From: Mycobacterium intracellulare ATCC 13950
GTDB taxonomy: Bacteria; Actinomycetota; Actinomycetes; Mycobacteriales; Mycobacteriaceae
Reading direction: 5' to 3'
Assembly: GCF_000277125.1 (NCBI RefSeq)
Contig: NC_016946.1
Coordinates: 5,338,403 to 5,402,402, forward strand
DNA: 64,000 nt
Position 1 is the first letter of the stretch; each line of letters starts with the position of its first letter. The position numbers and the translations under genes were made by a program. Under the pieces are notes generated by a model that was not told the origin of the DNA, searched no databases, and saw only the letters and a list, made by a program, of their open reading frames with translations. Below, piece after piece: positions 34,523 through 43,576 of the stretch.

Positions 34523-36802
34523 CTACGAACCGCTGCGGTGGCTGATCGCCTCGAACCAGGCCAGATGGTAATTGGTGAGATACTCGTGCCCATCGATCAA
34601 CGCCTCAATCGCCGCTAAAAGCATCCAATCGCCGACCGCCGCTGGATCGTGATTGGGATATGCACTCATGACCGAGTGCTGAATGTCGGCGACGCATTCG
34701 TGCAACATCTCGATTTCGCTTTCCAGCACACCCGTCTTTCGCACCGCGGGCGCGGCAACGGCCTGCGCAATCCGCGGTAGTCCGTCGCGACGGCGGACCG
34801 CTTCGACCAGGGTGGGCCCGAGTTCGTCGACTTGGGGCGCGGCCGAGCGCGCCGGCCGGTCGCCACTGAGCGCGGGTTCGTCGGAACCCGGTTCTGCGAC
34901 ATAGGTGTTGGCGTGGTGCGCGGCCGCGACCGTGATGGCGCCGAGCAGGTCGACGACGTTGGCGTCATGGCGCCGCGCCGACGGCTCGAGCAGGGATACG
35001 TGGGCGGGCAACCGGACGTGGGGCGGAATCCACCCTCCTGCGAGGTCGGTGACGAGCAGCGTGGTGGTGCCGTCGTCGCGGAGCCCCGCTGCCCATGACA
35101 GGCGCGGCTCCTGGCGGGCGACCGCATCAACGAGCCGCTGGAGCCGCTGCTGTTCGGCAGCCCTTGCGGATGTCGCGCCGGCGGTCGCGCCCGTTGCCGC
35201 GGACGCAGCCGATGCGCTGGCCATCGCTGACGAGCCCGTGCCGGCCTGCGCGGCGGCCGCCCCGGATGCCGTGCGCTCCACCGGCGAGACCAGCGGTCCG
35301 CCCGCCGAGGGGGACGACGCCGGCGACGGTGCTACCGGCGCGCCCGAGATCGGACCAGCCGGGGCGGACGGCATCGATGGCGGCGTCACAACGGGCGGAC
35401 GTAGGTCAGAGCCGTAGGCGGGCAACGATCCTGATGGGATGGAGGACCCACCAACTGGCGCCGCGGACGACGACCACGAACTACCGGTCATGACCGCCGG
35501 CGCTACTGAAGTGGTTCCGCCAGTTGTCATTGGCGCGGGCGCCGCGGGTGGCGGCGCGTCGACGGGAGGCGTTGCCGCGACGAATGCTCCCGCGCTGGGC
35601 ACGGTTGGAGCAACTGCCGGTACACCCTGGGCAGTTTGGGGCGCCCCGCCATCGAACGCGTTAAAGGCCCCCGCTGAAAACGCTTGCCCCCCAGGACCTG
35701 TCGATTGGCCCGTGGCGAAGCCGGACGTGAAAGATTGAGCTAGGTTGGGCTGAGCGCCTTGGCCGAGGCCGGCTGGTGAGATGGACATACCGCCGCTTTG
35801 TACGCCTGGCATCCCTGGCGAGACGGTTCCGCCGCCGCCGTGCGTTAACCCGGCGGCCGGCAGTGGCGCTGGACCACTGCCCGGGCCGCCACCCCCGCCA
35901 ACAACCGCATGCGCGGGGCCTGATCCACCACCAGCCGTGCCACCCGAACCACCGCCTCCGCCACCAACAACCGCATGCGACGGTCCTTGCGTACCACCAC
36001 CCGCGCCGCTCCCAGGGCCACCCGAACCACCGCCGCCATGACCAACGACCGGATGCACGTGGACTGATCCGGCGCCACCCGATTCACCACCGCTGCCACC
36101 AACTACAGCGTCCGAGGGTCCTTGCGTACTACCGCCCGTGCTGCCCCCGGAACCACCCGAACCGCCTTCGCCGCCGCCTTTGCCGCTAGCACCACCAACG
36201 GCGGATTTAAGGTCGCTTTCGCTGATCTGGGGAGGTGGCGAAGCGTCGTCGGTGTTGAAGCCGTTTGCGCGTGCCCAACTCCGAGCATCGCCGCCCGCAC
36301 CGTCAGCGTCGAGGATTTTTTGCGTCGCTGCCATCATCTTGTCGATGGCGTCCCGACTAGCGTTGGCACCATCGGCGTTGCAGCGCGCCTGCACCGCTTG
36401 TATTTCCGCTAGCTTCTGCGGAGGCAGCTTCTTCGATGCGAGGATGTCATTGATCTCTTTGTTGCCCGAATCCGCAATGTCTGTTAATCGACTTCGCAAA
36501 TAGTCAGTGGCATCAGCGGCAGAATTGAAGGCTGACGCCTTAATTTGATACTTCTCCGCCAGATCCATGTGAAATTTCTCGCCCTGCCGGAATCGGTGTA
36601 CAAGGTCGTCCGCCGTATGACCCAAATTGTGCGCCGCGAACAATGTCCACTGCGTGCGCAGAGACTGCGAATAGAGCTGCTGCTCGGCACATGCTTCACT
36701 CCAGTGTTGGGCGCCGGCCCGGAGAGCCGACGATGGCGCTGGCCACCACGGTCCAATTAGTGCAGCCGTCCAGGTGCCGGGTGGAAGGTCAACCGCCACC
36801 AC
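34523..36802 (-). CDS. Large WXG-like/Gly-rich protein with Rv3899c-type C-terminus
   Basis: A 759-aa protein in three parts. Residues 1-150 are helical and resemble an ESX substrate domain (PPGTWTAALIGPWW, HWSEACAEQQLYSQSLRTQW, then NSAADATDYLRSRLTDIADS). Residues 200-570 are a Gly/Ser/Pro linker with repeated AVVGG units. The last 190 residues are a folded domain (RLQRLVDAVARQEPRLSWAA, LLVTDLAGGWIPPHVRLPAH, YLTNYHLAWFEAISHRSG) that recalls the C-terminal domains of Rv3899c. It overlaps the preceding membrane-protein gene by 14 bases. Probably an ESX-exported or surface protein; function unknown. Confidence 0.7.
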   Translation of the reverse strand: MVAVDLPPGTWTAALIGPWWPAPSSALRAGAQHWSEACAEQQLYSQSLRTQWTLFAAHNLGHTADDLVHRFRQGEKFHMDLAEKYQIKASAFNSAADATDYLRSRLTDIADSGNKEINDILASKKLPPQKLAEIQAVQARCNADGANASRDAIDKMMAATQKILDADGAGGDARSWARANGFNTDDASPPPQISESDLKSAVGGASGKGGGEGGSGGSGGSTGGSTQGPSDAVVGGSGGESGGAGSVHVHPVVGHGGGGSGGPGSGAGGGTQGPSHAVVGGGGGGSGGTAGGGSGPAHAVVGGGGGPGSGPAPLPAAGLTHGGGGTVSPGMPGVQSGGMSISPAGLGQGAQPNLAQSFTSGFATGQSTGPGGQAFSAGAFNAFDGGAPQTAQGVPAVAPTVPSAGAFVAATPPVDAPPPAAPAPMTTGGTTSVAPAVMTGSSWSSSAAPVGGSSIPSGSLPAYGSDLRPPVVTPPSMPSAPAGPISGAPVAPSPASSPSAGGPLVSPVERTASGAAAAQAGTGSSAMASASAASAATGATAGATSARAAEQQRLQRLVDAVARQEPRLSWAAGLRDDGTTTLLVTDLAGGWIPPHVRLPAHVSLLEPSARRHDANVVDLLGAITVAAAHHANTYVAEPGSDEPALSGDRPARSAAPQVDELGPTLVEAVRRRDGLPRIAQAVAAPAVRKTGVLESEIEMLHECVADIQHSVMSAYPNHDPAAVGDWMLLAAIEALIDGHEYLTNYHLAWFEAISHRSGS
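35890..36150. repeat. Degenerate in-frame repeat encoding AVVGG units
   Basis: About four imperfect copies of a 60-75-base unit inside the Gly-rich linker. On the plus strand each includes CAACAACCGCATGCG or a variant (near 35899, 35964, 36041, 36097). The protein reads TQGPSDAVVGG, HPVVGHGGG, TQGPSHAVVGG and GPAHAVVGG. This looks like coding repeat expansion, not CRISPR or IS DNA. Confidence 0.55.
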
Positions 36803-37310
36803 ATACCTGTTTCATTGCGGCATCTTTTGCTTTTCCGCCGTCGAGTGCGATCTGCCACACAGTGTCGGCGGCAACGCCGTTGGTGGCCTTCGCAGTGGCT
36901 GTGAGGTTCGCGGTAGCCAGGACGCGCGTGGCGTCGCGTGGTTGCGCGTGGGCTGGATCAGCGACCGCGTTCTTGGGCATTACCGAGGCGTCTGTCGTGG
37001 CGGTTCGAGCCTGTGCCTCGTCGCATCCGTTCGTGGAGGCCTGCAAGGCATGTGCGGCTAGCTCGTTTGTGTTGCACGGCTGCTGATGCGCGACGGCGGT
37101 ACGGGTGGGCGCCGTACTAGTGGCCAGGGCCGAAGGTGAACCTGTCGACCGCGTCACTGCCACGATTAATGCAGCGACGGCCACCGCCGCCGTAATTATC
37201 AGCGGTGGACGTGGGCGCGAAGTGGGCTGCCCGACATACGGTGGTGGCCAATTCCGTGCGCATAGCTCGGCCGGTCCCTGACGAAGGCCTGAAGGCCGGC
37301 CGCCCACCAT
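36789..37310 (-). CDS. Small one-pass membrane protein, copy 1 of 3
   Basis: A 173-aa protein: Pro/Arg-rich cytoplasmic N-terminus (MVGGRPSGLRQGPAEL), one membrane helix (PLIITAAVAVAALIVAV, about 37-53) and an extracytoplasmic domain with two cysteine landmarks, PCNTNELAAHALQAST and the C-terminal MKQVCGGG. Starts at 37310 after AGGAGGAGAC. It is paralogous to the gene at 37646 and the broken copy at 38315, and overlaps the 759-aa gene downstream. Possibly an ESX accessory or immunity-type membrane protein; unproven. Confidence 0.7.
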   Translation of the reverse strand: MVGGRPSGLRQGPAELCARNWPPPYVGQPTSRPRPPLIITAAVAVAALIVAVTRSTGSPSALATSTAPTRTAVAHQQPCNTNELAAHALQASTNGCDEAQARTATTDASVMPKNAVADPAHAQPRDATRVLATANLTATAKATNGVAADTVWQIALDGGKAKDAAMKQVCGGG

Positions 37311-37645
37311 GTCTCCTCCTGTCCGTCTGCTGGCACGGTGCGTAGCGTTTCCGCGTGCTCGTGCGCCGTATGGTTCCAATAGTGAGGCAGGCGTCGGTGT
37401 GGCAGCAATTCACTGCGCAGCGATGTGCCCCAGCTAGCCCTGGTACTGGACCTTCATCAGTAATGGGGTACACCTGCGGGCGGCACAGTCCACGGTCCTA
37501 GACCGCTAGAACATGGTATGCGTCTCGTGTCGATCGGTGGCAATGCTTTCCCTGACATAAACATTCGTGCGCCCTGCACGATTCGGAGACGGCCGAACGC
37601 GCCCCTAACAATTCCAATGCTGCTCCCTGCCTACAGGGCTGAAAG
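37311..37645. other. Intergenic region between paralogous membrane-protein genes
   Basis: 335 bases without a supportable gene. The composition is visibly more AT-rich than the core genome to the right. No clear hairpin or promoter; short open frames here have no recognisable sequence. Confidence 0.35.
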
Positions 37646-38194
37646 TCAGCTCCCACCGCACGCCTTCTTCATAATGGCATCTTTAGCGACGATGTCATCG
37701 AGCGATCTTTGATACTCAGCGTCGGTGGCACCGCTGCTAACTGCATTCGACGTCCGGTACGCCGTTGCTAATTCACGCGCGGCGTCGCGAAGGTTTGTAT
37801 CAATAGCCGGGTCGGCAGCTCCGGCGTCCAGCATGCCCGCGGCATTCGATAGTGCGATGCGGGCCAGTGCTTTATCAGTTCCGTTCGTATCGATCTGAAC
37901 AGACCGCGCCGCCAGCTTGTATGTATCGCAGAGCTGCCGTTGAGACTTCGACACTTCGGCTTCTGTGTAGCTCGGCGGGGTGGTCCTAGTCGATGTGCCA
38001 GCCGTCACTGGACGTGCAAGGCTGACGATGAGTGCAGCGATCGCTATTAACGCCGCGATTCCGGCCAACATTACTGCCGGCCACATCCGCGAGTGTGGCG
38101 GTGGCTGAGTGGGAAATACGGGTGCCCACTGCGTCGGACCGAGCGGGCCGGCAGGCGGCCCGTCCCCGGGAGGTGGAGGCAAATGCCCCGCCAT
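37646..38194 (-). CDS. Small one-pass membrane protein, copy 2 of 3
   Basis: A 182-aa paralogue of the 36789 gene. Pro-rich N-terminus, a membrane helix (VMLAGIAALIAIAALIVSLA, about 40-60), then SQRQLCDTYKLAARSVQIDT with the shared C-x-T-x-x-L-A motif, and the C-terminal DAIMKKACGGS. The start at 38194 is preceded by GAGGAGGACGC, nearly the same ribosome site as the other two copies, which suggests tandem duplication including the leader. Confidence 0.72.
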   Translation of the reverse strand: MAGHLPPPPGDGPPAGPLGPTQWAPVFPTQPPPHSRMWPAVMLAGIAALIAIAALIVSLARPVTAGTSTRTTPPSYTEAEVSKSQRQLCDTYKLAARSVQIDTNGTDKALARIALSNAAGMLDAGAADPAIDTNLRDAARELATAYRTSNAVSSGATDAEYQRSLDDIVAKDAIMKKACGGS

Positions 38195-38314
38195 GCGTCC
38201 TCCTCAATCAATTAGCAAGTTCGACCGACTCGTCAAACTGTGTAGGCCACATGCCCCAATAGTGGAACAGCAATCCGAGCGATGAGCAATCACCCGGCGC
38301 GGCAGGGCGCAAAG

Positions 38315-38791
38315 TCAGCCGCCGCTACAGACTTTTTCATTGCTTTGTCCTTGGTATTGACATCATCGACCTCTGACCGAAGGACGGGATGATCGACTGC
38401 AGCGTGCTTCCCACGGCTATAACTTTCGTGTACGCAGCCGCTGGTGTTAGCGCAGCAGCGCGATCGCCGGATGGGATCGCCGGGTTCGCATCTACTGTCT
38501 GTTGAGGAACTACTGCCGCATTTGCGCTCGCAACTCCGGCCAACGCTCGACCGTCGCCGTTTGCGTCGATTGGACCTCGCGCACGGCCAACTTATAGGTA
38601 TCGCACAACTTCTGATGCGCGGCGGCAGTCTGCTCCGGGGTATCGGAAGGGGCAACCGAGGTGGCCGCTGACTGACTGCTTGTGGATCGTGTCAGCGCGA
38701 CAACGAGAGCTGCCTCGTCCAAGAAGTACGGCGACCGCAGCCAAGGCGGTGGGCCAAGCGTTGCTGCGGGCTGGATAAAATCCACCACCAT
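38315..38791 (-). pseudogene. Frameshifted third copy of the one-pass membrane protein
   Basis: The same leader GGAGGACAC precedes an ATG at 38791, but the reading frame is broken several times. One frame reads ALVVALTRSTSSQSA and AHQKLCDTYKLAVREVQS, which matches copy 2 (RQLCDTYKLAARSVQ). Another reads WPTALAAVAVLL for the start of the membrane helix. A third gives DKAMKK and then V-C-S-G-G-stop at 38315-38317, the expected end. At least two or three indels are needed to restore it. Sequencing error is the alternative explanation. Confidence 0.7.
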
Positions 38792-38966
38792 GTGTCCTCC
38801 ATCGTTTGCAGCGGCCTTCAGGGCCCCGTTTCCCGGATGGGCTGCTGTCCAACAGTCGAGCAGCTAAGTAAGGGACATCAATCGATAACACGGAAGGCGT
38901 GCGTCGCCTCCGCGTGCAATTTTCATACAGCTCCACCACCGCCGACGCTGGCCGACGCTGAGGTCC

Positions 38967-39296
38967 TCAGGCGTTCAGCGCTGACGGGCCCGAACTCGGC
39001 CGCACCGCCTTCAGCTCCTCAGCGTTGTTCTGATCCATATTGGTGAACCCGTTGGCCGCGTGGTGTGCCTTCGTCCCGACACTGGTGAGCGTCTCGCTGT
39101 GTCCCTGCAGGTTTTTCACGTGCTGCCCGTGCGCGGTAGTCACGGCGTTGTGGAAGGAGTTGGCCGCTTCGAAGTCGCCGAACATCCCCGATTCCAGGGT
39201 TCCGCCGGCGAGGTGATCGGCCCCTTCTTGGGCGTGTCCACCAGCGCGGTGGGACTGGTTGCCTCCCGAGTGCAACTGCTCGGTATTGACGAACAT
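38967..39296 (-). CDS. Small helical WXG100-like protein (DUF2563 type)
   Basis: A 109-aa His/Gly-rich protein with two predicted helices around a GMFGDFEAANSFHNAV turn, ending NMDQNNAEELKAVRPSSG. The size and helix-turn-helix layout match ESX substrates of the WXG100/EspC-like class; the family looks like DUF2563. The start ATG at 39296 follows GGAAGGAGT. It lies 129 bases after the alpha/beta hydrolase gene on the same strand, in the position where M. tuberculosis has small esx genes beside cpnT, so it may be the secretion partner of that hydrolase. Confidence 0.68.
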   Translation of the reverse strand: MFVNTEQLHSGGNQSHRAGGHAQEGADHLAGGTLESGMFGDFEAANSFHNAVTTAHGQHVKNLQGHSETLTSVGTKAHHAANGFTNMDQNNAEELKAVRPSSGPSALNA

Positions 39297-39425
39297 TGGC
39301 ACTCCTTCCGAACTTCGACCGGTACGGCCTCTTATGGCCTAAAGGCCTTTTGACCAGCCTAAACGCAGGCCGGTCAGTGGTCAATTCACCGGGTGTCGGT
39401 CCGGCGAATCGCAGCCTCCATCGCC

Positions 39426-41405
39426 CTAGAAGCCGTGCCCGTTGGTGACGGCCGGCCCAGGGCGATCCCATTCCGGGTCGACGGCGATGGGCATCTGAAT
39501 ATCGACATGGGGCAGCGAGACCGTCCCCCACGGCAGGTGGACCTGGCGAGGAATCGCAATCCGTGCCTGGGCTCGATCGGCCGCCAGCATGCCTTCGGCC
39601 GCCAACCGATCGCCGTGCCCGGTGACGATTTGCGTCATGTTGTGCAGCGCTTCGCTGCCCACGTCGTAATAGTGCGCGTGGTCGGTGAACCATGGCGTGA
39701 GGCTGTGCGAGCCGGCGACTTCGGCACGGAAGCGCACCGCTCCGAAAGCTTCGTGGGCCGGGTCGGCGCCCAGCCCGGCCCACGGGCCCAGCGGTCCCCC
39801 GAGTGTCTTGTTCAGCCCGTTCGGCAGCCCGCTGCCGGACTCCCCGATCCAACTGATCGCATCGGTCGACGCGGCGCCCACGTACAAGCTGCCGCCCTCG
39901 AGACGAAAGTCTGCGGCGCGGTGCGCCAAATCGGTTCCCGGGCAACCGGTTAGCACGGCATCATTGGCGCGCATACCGCTGTTGACAAAGGCATCGGCCA
40001 CGGTCGTGGATCCGTAGGAATGCCCGAGGACGGTGACATGACTCGGTGTCGACCCTTCATGGGTTGCTGCCAGACCGTTGACATCGGCGGCCAGCAGCGC
40101 CCCCGCCTGCCGTGCCCTCCATGGAGTGCCTACCTGCTCCAGTTCGGCTGGCTCGGTGAGGGTTCGCTGCCAATGCGGATGGTCGAATTCCGGTGCGTCA
40201 TAGCCCATCCACGCCAACACCGCGGTGGTGTGGAAGGGGTCGGCCTTCAACGACTGCTGGTAGAGCTTGATGGCGTCGTCGGGGCCGTCGGACATCCACC
40301 CTCCCCTGACGCTGCTGTTGGTCCCCGGAACCATGACGGCCGTGTTCCGGGACTTGTCCGGGTTGCCGATTGCAATCGCCGCCCTGCCCTTGCCGCCGAA
40401 CGCCAGCGGGTCATAGGCCCACAACATGATCGGGAGCCCGTGCTGGGGCGCGGATCCCTCGTCGCGCGTGAGGAAATCGTTGGTCTTCACCGCATTCTGG
40501 TATCTGGTGATGTCGGTGACGCATAGGCCATACTCTGCGGGGTTGGCGAACACATCGGCATCCCTGTTGTTGAGCGCGTTGTCTCGAAGCGCGTCCGGGA
40601 CTACCCCGCGCCGACGGACGGCATCTTCGACCCTGCGCAGATCGTCGTTCATCGCCGTCTGGTTCACCGAGTTCCGCACGTCGGCCGGAATCCCGTTGAG
40701 GTTGCCCAACTCGGGCGGATGCTGATCGGTCAAAAGCCGCTTCTGGTTAGCGCTCAACGAGTCCCACCACCGTTTGACCCGATCCGCGCTGGTGTCCGAC
40801 GGCGGGATCAGCAGCTCGTCGACGCCGTTGACCTCGGCCGGGTCGGCGCCGTCGGTTCGCAATCCGTCCAGCGCCGCCCGAAGTGCCGCCGCATACCGAT
40901 CGCGAATCTGGCCGAGCGCGAACACGATCGCCCTGCTCTCGGCGACGGCTTCCCCGCGCAGACCGTCGACGCCGCAGTGGTTCCCGTCGGCAAGGGCTTC
41001 GCAGATCTCGTCGTCGATGTCTTCGAGGTCGTATTCCAGCGCGACGATGTACCCCGCGGCCGCCCATTGGACTTCGGCCAGCGTTGCGGCAATCACCTCC
41101 AAATCGATTGCGATCTTCGGTAATTGCGCGGCTTGCAGACCGAGCGACCGGGACACGCGTTGCACTTCATCGGAGTCATTGATGGGATGCTCGCCGTTCC
41201 GGTGATTCCACGCCGCGTCGAACCGCCGGCGGGCTGCCTCGAACGCGGCGGCGGCCTCGCTAGTGCTGGTCCCAGCGGCACGGAAGGCCCGCGCTAGATC
41301 GGAGATCCGTGCAGGGCGGCCGGCCTGCAGGCCGGCATTGAGCGACCACGGATCACCGCCGGCCTCGGCGACGAGAAACGGGATGCTGATGTAACGGAGT
41401 TCCAT
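39426..41405 (-). CDS. Alpha/beta hydrolase (DUF1023) with N-terminal effector-type domain
   Basis: A 659-aa protein. Residues 1-115 are a helical domain (FLVAEAGGDPWSLNAGLQ, GRPARISDLARAFRAAG, LGLQAAQLPKIAIDLEVI) also present in the divergent 509-aa protein at 43577. After a helical linker, residues about 330-600 form an alpha/beta hydrolase: TAVMVPGTNSSVRGGW, the nucleophile elbow VLGHSYGSTTVADAFV (Ser in G-H-S-Y-G), and ADPAHEAFGAVRF and GSHSLTPWF for Asp and His. No Sec signal. The design suggests an ESX-exported esterase or toxin. Substrate unknown. Confidence 0.82.
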   Translation of the reverse strand: MELRYISIPFLVAEAGGDPWSLNAGLQAGRPARISDLARAFRAAGTSTSEAAAAFEAARRRFDAAWNHRNGEHPINDSDEVQRVSRSLGLQAAQLPKIAIDLEVIAATLAEVQWAAAGYIVALEYDLEDIDDEICEALADGNHCGVDGLRGEAVAESRAIVFALGQIRDRYAAALRAALDGLRTDGADPAEVNGVDELLIPPSDTSADRVKRWWDSLSANQKRLLTDQHPPELGNLNGIPADVRNSVNQTAMNDDLRRVEDAVRRRGVVPDALRDNALNNRDADVFANPAEYGLCVTDITRYQNAVKTNDFLTRDEGSAPQHGLPIMLWAYDPLAFGGKGRAAIAIGNPDKSRNTAVMVPGTNSSVRGGWMSDGPDDAIKLYQQSLKADPFHTTAVLAWMGYDAPEFDHPHWQRTLTEPAELEQVGTPWRARQAGALLAADVNGLAATHEGSTPSHVTVLGHSYGSTTVADAFVNSGMRANDAVLTGCPGTDLAHRAADFRLEGGSLYVGAASTDAISWIGESGSGLPNGLNKTLGGPLGPWAGLGADPAHEAFGAVRFRAEVAGSHSLTPWFTDHAHYYDVGSEALHNMTQIVTGHGDRLAAEGMLAADRAQARIAIPRQVHLPWGTVSLPHVDIQMPIAVDPEWDRPGPAVTNGHGF

Positions 41406-41444
41406 CGCAGCGGCCGTCGCAGCGAAATCGCTACGCCAGCAACC

Positions 41445-41954
41445 TCATAGGGAACTCGCACCGTCGGCGAGCCCGTCGCCGTCGCTGTCGGTCAGCCGGA
41501 CGTTCCACTTGCCGTCGCCGTCGGTGTCGACGTATCCGGTCACACCGGTGTCGTCGGAGCGCAGCACCCGGTCGGCCAGCCCGTCGCCGTCGGTATCGAG
41601 GAGCCGATCATCGGGACGCCCGTGGCCGTCGAGATCGATCAGCGGGCCACCGGTGTGCTCGACACCGTCGAGGCCGAACCAGCGCAGTTGCCCGCCGCGG
41701 TCCATCGCCACCGCCCACGTCCCGGATCCGTCGTCGGTGAAGTAGGCCTCGGGCGTGCCGTCGTTGTCGACGTCGAGCACGGCGTGATCGACGAGGCCGT
41801 CGCCGTCGAGATCGGCGAGCGCGTCGTCGCGCAGCCCGTCGTGGTCGAAGTCCATCCCGATCGATTCGAAGCGGCCGTCACCGTCGAGGTCGAGGTCGGG
41901 TTGGCCGTGCCAGATCGCCGCCGCGCCATTATCACCAGCCAAGCAGTAGTCCAC
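41445..41954 (-). CDS. Calcium-binding-type repeat protein (Rv3906c-like)
   Basis: A 169-aa protein dominated by eight D-x-D-x-D-G style loops: DLDLDGDGRFE, DFDHDGLRDD, DLDGDGLVDH, DVDNDGTPE, DLDGHGRPDD, DTDGDGLADR, DTDGDGKWN and DSDGDGLADG. These resemble EF-hand or thrombospondin type 3 Ca2+ loops. Length and position just before pcnA match Rv3906c. No signal peptide is visible. It starts at GTG 41954 without a clear ribosome site. Function unknown; Ca2+ binding is an inference. Confidence 0.75.
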   Translation of the reverse strand: MDYCLAGDNGAAAIWHGQPDLDLDGDGRFESIGMDFDHDGLRDDALADLDGDGLVDHAVLDVDNDGTPEAYFTDDGSGTWAVAMDRGGQLRWFGLDGVEHTGGPLIDLDGHGRPDDRLLDTDGDGLADRVLRSDDTGVTGYVDTDGDGKWNVRLTDSDGDGLADGASSL

Positions 41955-41978
41955 GACTAGTCGGACGCGACGCCGCCG

Positions 41979-43421
<1,443 letters not shown>

Positions 43422-43576
43422 GTTCGATCAGCCTAGTCGGCTGGAAACGAAAAGCCCGTGTGAGGAGCCTCGCACCGGCTCGCATCATGGCGGATCCGCA
43501 CTGAAGGTGAGTTGACCTGGTGATTTGCGATAGTAGCCTTACGTCCGACAAGAAGGGTGAACGACGGGACGATGCG

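Noticed and set aside
35890..36150. Repeated CAACAACCGCATGCG units considered as a CRISPR or VNTR
   Set aside because: Units are degenerate, in frame and encode Gly-rich AVVGG repeats; there are no uniform spacers.
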